A stretch of 36,546 bases of DNA, from positions 1-36,546 of the forward strand of contig JAUHXF010000009.1 of the NCBI GenBank assembly GCA_030427125.1, given 5' to 3'. This DNA comes from a bacterium. GTDB taxonomy: Bacteria; Patescibacteriota; Saccharimonadia; Saccharimonadales; SZUA-47. How positions within the stretch are numbered: the stretch's first letter is position 1; every line of letters begins with the position of its first letter. Below are positions 9,631 through 16,623 of this stretch, piece after piece. The notes under the pieces were generated by a model. That model saw only the letters and a program-made list of their open reading frames with translations, made no database searches and was not told the origin of the DNA. The position numbers were made by a program, and so were the translations under genes.

Positions 9631-9668
9631 AACTTGAACACACCAGCCTGTCTGGTGTTTTTAAGTTG
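9631..9668 (+). terminator. Terminator-like hairpin after the second tRNA 3'-end copy
   Basis: AACTT-gaacaCACCAG-cctgt-CTGGTG-TTTTT-AAGTT, same architecture as 9507-9547. Confidence 0.6.
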
Positions 9669-9976
9669 GTAGCTCCATCAGGAGCAGAACCCGAAAGGGT
9701 TCGCTAATCCCCCGGAGTGCTAGCGACCGACGGGCGGATTATACTTTGTATTCCCGTGCAGCTCGCTATTGCCCGGCAAGCTTGCTTGCGATGGCGCAAC
9801 ATACCTCAGTATTCCCGAGAGATTCGCCACACACCCCAGCGGAGCGGGCGTGTGGATTGAATATAACCTAGTATTCCCGTTTGGGGTCACCAGGCTTTTT
9901 AAAGGATAGTAATTTGCAACCATAAGAACCTCTTGGAACTCATTCTGTAAAAAGAAAATAGAAAAATTCTTATGAT

Positions 9977-10004
9977 TTGAATAATTGTGTACCTCTGATA
10001 TATT
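9977..10004 (+). promoter_or_regulatory. Putative sigma70-type promoter driving a leaderless ORF
   Basis: TTGAAT - 16 nt - TATATT, ending 6 nt before the ATG at 10011. Confidence 0.5.
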
Positions 10005-10010
10005 GACTTC

Positions 10011-10334
10011 ATGGAAAGATTTGATTTTGGTGGTTCGACAATTGATGGTTTCGTTATGGATTTCGTCTCTTCAGATGATGATAGTGTGGAATCTGTCGGT
10101 GATGACCCGCATTTTGTTGCGGGATTAGAACTGGGTGAGGAATTGCGCGACGCTTGCCCAACCACTAGGTGCCCGCAAACTACTGGTGTGGTCATGAGAG
10201 TCACGGGCGCCATTGCCGTAAGTATGCGTTGTGCTAATTTTGGATCATCTAGCTGTCTACTTACAGAAAAAGACCCTCTAGAAGTCGGTAAATCGATAGA
10301 CCAACGCTCTTCTGACCTTGGATATACCGAGTAG
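10011..10334 (+). CDS. Small hypothetical Cys-containing protein
   Basis: 107-aa ORF directly after a promoter-like sequence; an antisense ORF (9899-10366) overlaps it. Confidence 0.5.
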   Translation: MERFDFGGSTIDGFVMDFVSSDDDSVESVGDDPHFVAGLELGEELRDACPTTRCPQTTGVVMRVTGAIAVSMRCANFGSSSCLLTEKDPLEVGKSIDQRSSDLGYTE

Positions 10335-10444
10335 CACATTTTGGCACACTCCTCTGTGGTGTGCATGAGCTACATTTCTGGTTGTTGCCAAAATCTTGTG
10401 ATGCTAGACAATTGCCACTTAAAACATAACTGCTTTTATAAGTT

Positions 10445-11122
10445 ATGCCTGTGTGTTGTAATGGATTAATGAAGAAAATTCCAAAACTAAAAAATCTTGA
10501 AGTTGCAGACTCATTTATCCAAGTGAATTTTATCAAGGGATTTTCCTACATTGATACGGCTGGAGAGATTTTAAATCTATACCAAAATGATGAGGGAAAA
10601 ATAACTTATGACATGAACGCACAAAGACTTGTGCTAGCGAATGACAATTTCCCTAACACGTCAATCAGAGAGCTAAAGATTTCTGTCGTAGATCTCTGGG
10701 CTAAGTTTACGAACAAGGATTTAAAAGCAAGTATCGATGATTACGTTACTGAAGCAAAAAAGATATTTAAAGTTACAATGGCTAAAGATGCCAAAAGAAT
10801 TGGAATCAGAAGAAATTACATTTTCGACCCCAAAGAGCAGGTAGCAGACCTCGGGAAACTAATCAAAATTGATTCAAGTGCATCCGTAGAATTAACTACC
10901 ATGAACTTCACCTATAATCACCCGGATGGACTGAAAGGAAATATCAAAACTGAAGTTCTTGTCGACAGTGAAGGCAAACGTGCAATATTATTTGATATCG
11001 ACATTTACAATAGAGGTGATTCAAAACTATCAGCTCTCAAGAAAAATCTAGAGACTATTGAGAAGGCTTTTGAAAGCAAAGATTTACTCTCTTTTGTTAA
11101 CGCTATAATTGAGGAATTGTAG
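10445..11122 (+). CDS. Hypothetical protein, weakly reminiscent of the TIGR04255 family (by eye)
   Basis: 225-aa AT-rich ORF; 'AKRIGIRRNYIFD' segment; stop codon directly abuts the next start. Confidence 0.7.
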   Translation: MPVCCNGLMKKIPKLKNLEVADSFIQVNFIKGFSYIDTAGEILNLYQNDEGKITYDMNAQRLVLANDNFPNTSIRELKISVVDLWAKFTNKDLKASIDDYVTEAKKIFKVTMAKDAKRIGIRRNYIFDPKEQVADLGKLIKIDSSASVELTTMNFTYNHPDGLKGNIKTEVLVDSEGKRAILFDIDIYNRGDSKLSALKKNLETIEKAFESKDLLSFVNAIIEEL

Positions 11123-11581
11123 ATGTCTTCTGAAAAAGAAAAAATTGTTGATCTGGTGAACAACAACCTAAAAGGAGCTTTAATCGGGGTATCGGCCTTT
11201 CTAGCAGTAGTTACACTGTTGTTCTTATACGCCTCTCGAGATCAAGAATTCCCACATGTAACTGTAGTAAGTTCTTACGCAATGCTTACTTTACTGATCG
11301 TATGTGTGATTATTCTAATTGCTTTTTCGATTTACGATAGTCGAGTCGATAGAATAATTGACTTAACAAACACTGAGCGCGATTCAACTGTAAAAAACTA
11401 TTCTAAACTGGTCGATACATTACAAAGTAACCTTGATGCAAGTAGTTCACGTGATGTCGCAAGGTTCAGAGCTGAATCGCAAAACTACACTGATAAAGCA
11501 CCTGAGGACATAAAGGGGTGGACGCCCGTTTCTAGTACAACGGAAAACGATACAACTAATAAAAATATAAGTGTAGACTAA
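11123..11581 (+). CDS. Small two-TM membrane protein with C-terminal coiled-coil-like tail
   Basis: Two hydrophobic segments (ALIGVSAFLAVVTLLFLYA; YAMLTLLIVCVIILIAFSIY); ATG immediately after the upstream TAG (coupled operon). Confidence 0.7.
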   Translation: MSSEKEKIVDLVNNNLKGALIGVSAFLAVVTLLFLYASRDQEFPHVTVVSSYAMLTLLIVCVIILIAFSIYDSRVDRIIDLTNTERDSTVKNYSKLVDTLQSNLDASSSRDVARFRAESQNYTDKAPEDIKGWTPVSSTTENDTTNKNISVD

Positions 11582-11663
11582 ATCAACTAGTGTAAAACTT
11601 ATCCACCTTGAATCTTGTAAGTCTTTCTACTTCATCCAGCAGAAGTGCTAACTTATCTTGAGC

Positions 11664-11821
11664 GGGGTTACCAATCAATGAACCGGAGCTTGCCTCCGGT
11701 TTTTGCATTGATGGATTCCAAACAGAAATCTCGAACCCGGTAGCGGTTCGCTATTCAGTCACACCCCAGCATAGCGGGCGTGTGGATTGGATATGCCCTA
11801 GTATTCCCGTTGGGGTCACCA
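11664..11821 (+). repeat. Right copy of the tRNA-Glu 3'-end/hairpin repeat
   Basis: 11664-11755 matches 9497-9589; 11760-11821 matches 9830-9892; ends in exact ATTCCCGTTGGGGTCACCA (11803-11821). Confidence 0.9.
11681..11705 (+). terminator. Terminator hairpin in the right repeat
   Basis: AACCGGAG-cttgc-CTCCGGTTTTT. Confidence 0.6.
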
Positions 11822-11834
11822 AATTTTTTCAATT

Positions 11835-12128
11835 CTAGACATCATCAGAATATATATGCTCAGTTTCGAACCAAAATACATTCTTAAGTAGATACGTTCC
11901 AGCACCAGCAATAACCGCACCTGTAGCGGTACCTGTAACTTCTATGCCTGTTGCGGCTGCTTGCGCAAATGAGCCTGGTTCTTCGGGCACGATTCTGTCA
12001 GCTACCGAACTACCGGCAAAATTACCTGCAGCACCTCCTATTGCAGTACCAGCCAATACAGTTAATGCTCCAAGCGACCTTTTTAGTAACCCTGGTCTCA
12101 CTTCTACTAAGTTTTCTTGACCGGCCAT
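11835..12128 (-). CDS. Small Gly/Ala-rich (glycine-zipper-like) membrane protein
   Basis: 97 aa; LTVLAGTAIGGAAGNFAGSSVAD and GTATGAVIAGAGTYLL; AAAGGA Shine-Dalgarno upstream of ATG on the minus strand. Confidence 0.65.
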   Translation of the reverse strand: MAGQENLVEVRPGLLKRSLGALTVLAGTAIGGAAGNFAGSSVADRIVPEEPGSFAQAAATGIEVTGTATGAVIAGAGTYLLKNVFWFETEHIYSDDV

Positions 12129-12253
12129 GAAATTGTCCTTTGTTTATATTAAATAATGTATCATATATTATTTCAATTTTGAAGAATAGATAACGTGCTC
12201 CAAGCATTAATTTCAAAAACAACTGTGCAACAGCTTTGACTTCAGATCACAAG

Positions 12254-13735
12254 CTATGAAAGATGCGCTACTTTTTCTCGGATTCTTTGCGCGAAATTAC
12301 CCTGAGCAATATGGTGTTTTTGCATCAATGCCAATAGGGGGAGCTGAGCTGCGCCCATTTCTTGCTGTACATCTCTTTGTGACGGCTCGTTTTTATCGCC
12401 AGGGAGGCCTTTCTCTGGCTTCCATACTTTACCCATTCGAGGAACATCACTCGACAAACCAGCTGCAACGATTAACCCTAGGAGCCCGCTATCATAAACA
12501 ACTCTGTCCATTTGTCCTATTGTTTCTCCATGTTGCGTCAAACCCAAGTCCCAGTCCGTGCGCACACTGCCGCTAGCGCGGGGTACGTCCTGCCAACTGA
12601 CACGAGGGCTGATACGCGCATCACGAATCTGACGGATAGTTCTACTGTCGATAAATACTTTATTGGGTTTGCCATAATATCGTATTTTCGGATTGCTGGT
12701 GTCAATAACTAGCGCATCCGCTTCGTAGTAACCAGAGTAATCAGAAACTGTAGAAATTGCTGCATCATCTAGCTTGCGGTAGTCATAGGGCACATCGCTA
12801 CTAAAGAAACCACTTCTATACCCATAGCTAATGTTAGCTGGACGGCCCTGTCTATCGATAACCTGTTTGTGTGTATGTGTTGGCTCCTTTTTATAATCTA
12901 GTCCGATAATGTGTTGCACGTAAGTATTTCTACCTCCCCAATCTTCAACGATTGCAGGTATCATGTTCTCGTCGCCCGTCATCACCGCCAGCATGTTGCC
13001 CTGTATTAGTCTGCGCTGAGCTTTTGGTAGCTTGGCAAAAGCGCGAAGAACTCTATGATCATTTGGCTCTCGTAAAATCTTCGTCATTGATTCAATTGTT
13101 CGTAGATACTCAGGAGCGTCGTTGAGTTTAAACTTTGCGTTTTTCCGCGCTTCAAAAATTCCAGCGGCCTCATGGATTATGCTCAGTAGGACGCTACCTG
13201 GATCTTTCAGACCGGCTGACTCGAGCATGCGGAATAACTGATTCGTGTTCATGTCATACGCGCCACGAAATCGTTCGTTATCAAAAGGCACTGGCACGGG
13301 AAGGGATGACTCCCATTCGTCGTGATGCTCAATATCGCGTATGTTTCCACCCCACATGTTTTCGTAATGAGAACGTCCAACATCGATAAGAGAGTCTGCG
13401 TGTAGTAAGAATTCATCCCAAGGCCTACCTATTCTTTCATGCATTTTGTATAAATCGCTGTTTGGATCCTTTGCAAGCAACCAGTCGCCTACAATTCCGA
13501 AGTGATACTGTTGACGTTCGCTGGGCGCCACAATATTCAACAAACTGACAAATCCAGCACTATCAAAAGGCTCTACATCCAAATCTACAGAATATTCATG
13601 ACCAGCTTCAGTCTCTGTTGATACCACCTCCATCTGGCAGCCTAACAATCCAGTTTCTTCAAGAGCAGGGTTTACGTCGCCACGAAGCAACTCTGAAGGT
13701 GTAGTTTCAAAGCCAACTTCTTTGGTCGTGTTCAT
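12254..13735 (-). CDS. Hypothetical protein (493 aa, orphan)
   Basis: Long uninterrupted ORF; start placed at MNTTKEVGF (13735) rather than the longer track start; no family recognised. Confidence 0.75.
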   Translation of the reverse strand: MNTTKEVGFETTPSELLRGDVNPALEETGLLGCQMEVVSTETEAGHEYSVDLDVEPFDSAGFVSLLNIVAPSERQQYHFGIVGDWLLAKDPNSDLYKMHERIGRPWDEFLLHADSLIDVGRSHYENMWGGNIRDIEHHDEWESSLPVPVPFDNERFRGAYDMNTNQLFRMLESAGLKDPGSVLLSIIHEAAGIFEARKNAKFKLNDAPEYLRTIESMTKILREPNDHRVLRAFAKLPKAQRRLIQGNMLAVMTGDENMIPAIVEDWGGRNTYVQHIIGLDYKKEPTHTHKQVIDRQGRPANISYGYRSGFFSSDVPYDYRKLDDAAISTVSDYSGYYEADALVIDTSNPKIRYYGKPNKVFIDSRTIRQIRDARISPRVSWQDVPRASGSVRTDWDLGLTQHGETIGQMDRVVYDSGLLGLIVAAGLSSDVPRMGKVWKPEKGLPGDKNEPSQRDVQQEMGAAQLPLLALMQKHHIAQGNFAQRIREKVAHLS

Positions 13736-13861
13736 AGAACAGTAGTATGCATGCAAATATTTAGTCCGGCAAGCAATAGCTTTTTCAGCACGACCTCTCA
13801 ATGCTCATGCTTGCAATCTAAACTGCAGAAGAATATAAATAATCTGAACAAAAGGAGCAAA

Positions 13862-14512
13862 ATGGCAAATTTTCCTACTACATTTACAGACTCACCAGAA
13901 ATACTACGCGGTGGAATTGGCGTGCGAGGTGACAGGTCCTTGCAGAGACTCGAAGAAAGAGGGCTCTATGTAGCAGCAGGTCTTTCAGAATACTATGCCG
14001 GTGCAGTAGGAGTAATGGGATCACAGCCTCACATTCGAGAATATTGCCCAAAAGACGCAACAAACAAAAGATTCGGAACATTAACATCCATTGAAGAATG
14101 GCTGCAGAAAGGTGGCGGCAGAGGCATGTTCTTGCTTCTCGAAGGAGCCGTCAGGGGAGCAACACTCGCAGGATACTCCTGGACTGGGCCGGGACCATGT
14201 GATGAACTACCCGACCACCCAATCACATCAGCGTACAGAATTGGTGAGAGAGCACAAGGAAAAAGACTCAGTGGTGATTTCGTGCAAGTAGTTGTGTCGG
14301 CTACCAACGCTCTGTATGCTCCGAACGAAGGCATTGGACTTGAAACTTGGCAAAGCAACAAAGCAGCTAGTCTTTATCCGAAGATTGGATTTGAACTAGT
14401 CACACAAGCGCCTGAACCAGAAATGAGACCCAGCCTACGTGAAGACGCAGTAGATGGCAAAGTAGAAGATCTTAGGCTCTATATGGGCTACCCGGGCGAC
14501 TTACTAGCATAA
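13862..14512 (+). CDS. GNAT-like acetyltransferase (putative)
   Basis: 'GIGLETWQSNKAASLYPKIGFELV' resembles the GNAT C-terminal motif; AAAGGAG SD before ATG at 13862. Confidence 0.6.
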   Translation: MANFPTTFTDSPEILRGGIGVRGDRSLQRLEERGLYVAAGLSEYYAGAVGVMGSQPHIREYCPKDATNKRFGTLTSIEEWLQKGGGRGMFLLLEGAVRGATLAGYSWTGPGPCDELPDHPITSAYRIGERAQGKRLSGDFVQVVVSATNALYAPNEGIGLETWQSNKAASLYPKIGFELVTQAPEPEMRPSLREDAVDGKVEDLRLYMGYPGDLLA

Positions 14513-14681
14513 ACCCCGAAACATTGCGTAAACACAACATCACTCAGCGACCTAGTTAGGCCAGCTACAGAAAACCTCACACCCGCACCAAAACTCTTGC
14601 TTCCCGGAATTCGTTCTGGGGGAATTGCTCATGCTTGCAATCGTGCAAGAAGACACGAATAATATCTTCAGGAGAAATAAC

Positions 14682-15194
14682 ATGGCAAGCGATAAACTAA
14701 TCCTCACTGGATTCATGGGAGTAGGCAAGACAACTGTAGGACCTAAGGTAGCAGAGGCTTTGCTGGTCGATTATTACGACACCGATGAGTGGATGAAGAC
14801 TGAGTCTGGGATAGATGTCCCTGCATTGGTCAGAACCGATATGGCAGCCTTCCGTGAACTAGAGGCAAAAGCACTACTGCAACTGCTTGAGATGGAGCCA
14901 GCGGTCATATCAACTGGAGGAGGCATCGTTAGCACCGAGATAGGCAGAGAAGTATTACATGGAGCTCTTGCACCTATTGTGTGGATGAGAGCACCATTCG
15001 ATGACCTCGCTCATAGAGTCGCTGCAGACACAGGAAACGACCGACCATTGTTTGAAGACCCAGAAAAAGCGCGCGAACTTTATCACGAAAGACTGGAGTG
15101 GTACGGCCAAACTTCTGATTATTTTGTGAACGCGCTGCAGCCCGTAAACAATGTAGTAGATGACATTGTGCATATAGCGAGGATAGCTAGTTAA
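14682..15194 (+). CDS. aroK: Shikimate kinase-like P-loop kinase
   Basis: 'LILTGFMGVGKTTVGPKVAEALLVDYYDTDEWMK' (Walker A + DxD), 'FRELEAKAL', 'VISTGGGIV', 'DRPLF' match AroK; SD CAGGAG before ATG at 14682. Confidence 0.85.
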   Translation: MASDKLILTGFMGVGKTTVGPKVAEALLVDYYDTDEWMKTESGIDVPALVRTDMAAFRELEAKALLQLLEMEPAVISTGGGIVSTEIGREVLHGALAPIVWMRAPFDDLAHRVAADTGNDRPLFEDPEKARELYHERLEWYGQTSDYFVNALQPVNNVVDDIVHIARIAS

Positions 15195-15228
15195 GCTCGC
15201 TATCGAGGACTGTGCAGGATAAGCTCAC

Positions 15229-15575
15229 ATGGCATACGAAGTAAAAATCAATACACTCAGCGATGATGCGCACTGTGATGTGGAGTTTGAAATTTCGCCA
15301 CCAATTCGCTTCTAACAGAAAAAGCAAGACAAGACTTCGGTGTACACGTACTGCACCTCGTGAACAGGCGAGCACACCCAGCAGTAGATGTGAACGATGA
15401 AAGGCTGTTTGGGCTGACGCACGATTCAGCAGACGGATCTGCAACACACGGCTATGCAAGGCTACCAGAACTGCGTTACGGCATGGGCAAAGAGATTTTC
15501 ACACAAGCGTTATTTACCGCTCTCAACGGGACAATTCCTCCGCTCTACCCAGACGGCACAGCTATTTGGGAATAG
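15229..15575 (+). pseudogene. Frame-disrupted small ORF (two frames, about 114 aa if joined)
   Basis: MAYEVKINTLSDDAHCDVEFEISPP stops at 15315; the adjacent frame reads NSLLTEKARQDFGVHVLHLVNRRAHPAVDV... to 15575, consistent with a 1-nt deletion near 15303. Confidence 0.5.
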
Positions 15576-16538
15576 CTACTGGTCTGATTCGTCTTCGATT
15601 TCGTGACCGATGGTCTCCTCGATCATGTCTTCAAGAGTCACAATGCCAGCGACCTTGTCTTCTTTCTCAACAACGAGCAGGTGACGTTTCGCGCCGATAA
15701 AAATACGAAACATAGTGTCCAAGGCAGTCATAGAGCCAACCGTTTTTGTACGATACGTCTTGAGCTCATTCAGACTATGCGGTCGTTCTGAGAAATCTAT
15801 GTCTACCAAGTCCTTAACCATGAGGTAGCGCTTAATGTGCGTCCTGGATGTATTCATTATTGGAATACGCGAGTAAGTCGCATTCTTAATCTCTTCTATC
15901 TTTTTCTGATCGATAACATCATTTTCGTAAAGAAAGTAGGTCTTCTTGATGGGCGTCATGATGTTTTTGACCCGCTTCTCACTGAGCTGAATCGCGTTCT
16001 GCACGATTTCTACCTCGTCCTCATCAAGCTCGCTATCGCCAGTCAAGTGATCCGCAACAAGCAGGCTCAATTCATTACGTGTATGTAATACTGCTTCGTT
16101 TGAGCCGACAAGCCGGTCTAATAACAATGCTAGGGTCTTCGTGAGCGGGTATGCAACATACGTGAATAATTTAATCGTCGGTGCAAAAAATGAAACAGCA
16201 CGCATCGAACGTTTTACGGCGATTGCTTGAGGTGTAATCTCGGCGAACACCACAAGTAAAATCGTGCTAATTAATACCGCCGCAAAACCATTCAATGCAC
16301 TACCAAGCAAGATAGATGCGCTCGATGCGAAAGCGACGTTTGCGAGCAAAATCCCCGACAAGTAAAAATGCACATTTCGACGTATAGCTAGAGCACGCTT
16401 AGCACCTTTTTCTTTGAGCTTTGCCTTGCGACGTAATTCGTCGGGGTTAAGCGATAATAAAGCAACGTTCAAACCTGAACATATCGCTGAAAAAATTATA
16501 AGTATTGTTGCGAGTAAAAATACCAAAACGGGATCCAT
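15576..16538 (-). CDS. CNNM/CorC-type DUF21 + CBS domain membrane protein
   Basis: DUF21-like TMs 'VFLLATILIIFSAICSGLNVALLSLNPDEL', 'VFAEITPQAIAVK', CBS 'IMTPIKKTYFL', 'VTLEDMIEETIGHEI'. Confidence 0.9.
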   Translation of the reverse strand: MDPVLVFLLATILIIFSAICSGLNVALLSLNPDELRRKAKLKEKGAKRALAIRRNVHFYLSGILLANVAFASSASILLGSALNGFAAVLISTILLVVFAEITPQAIAVKRSMRAVSFFAPTIKLFTYVAYPLTKTLALLLDRLVGSNEAVLHTRNELSLLVADHLTGDSELDEDEVEIVQNAIQLSEKRVKNIMTPIKKTYFLYENDVIDQKKIEEIKNATYSRIPIMNTSRTHIKRYLMVKDLVDIDFSERPHSLNELKTYRTKTVGSMTALDTMFRIFIGAKRHLLVVEKEDKVAGIVTLEDMIEETIGHEIEDESDQ

Positions 16539-16623
16539 TCGAATACAGTATACAGCCTCTGTTTGAATTTAGCATAAGAAGTTCTAGCTATACGCTGTTA
16601 TTCACGATATACTACTCTCTGTA

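Larger units (their letters stand above)
9488..9892 (+). repeat. tRNA-Glu 3'-end-derived modular repeat array (left array)
   Basis: ATTCCCGTTGGGGTCACCA at 9488 (tRNA) and 9613; near-copy ATTCCCGTTTGGGGTCACCA at 9873; further 'TATTCCCG' cores at 9749 and 9810, each preceded by TCGC(T/C)A + palindrome + ATAxx. Confidence 0.85.

Noticed and set aside
9581-9892. CRISPR array or classical integron attC array
   Set aside because: Repeats are diverged and irregularly spaced, the 'spacers' are palindromic, there are no cas or intI genes, and no RYYYAAC/GTTRRRY core sites are seen. I kept it as a tRNA-3'-end-derived array instead.
9899-10366. Minus-strand 155-aa ORF
   Set aside because: Overlaps the tRNA-derived repeat end and the better supported + ORF at 10011 with its own promoter; composition looks like antisense noise.
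10445-11581. Calling the two-gene operon a toxin-antitoxin system
   Set aside because: No toxin fold, nuclease or RHH/HTH motif is visible; the sizes are also atypical. Kept only as an accessory operon candidate.
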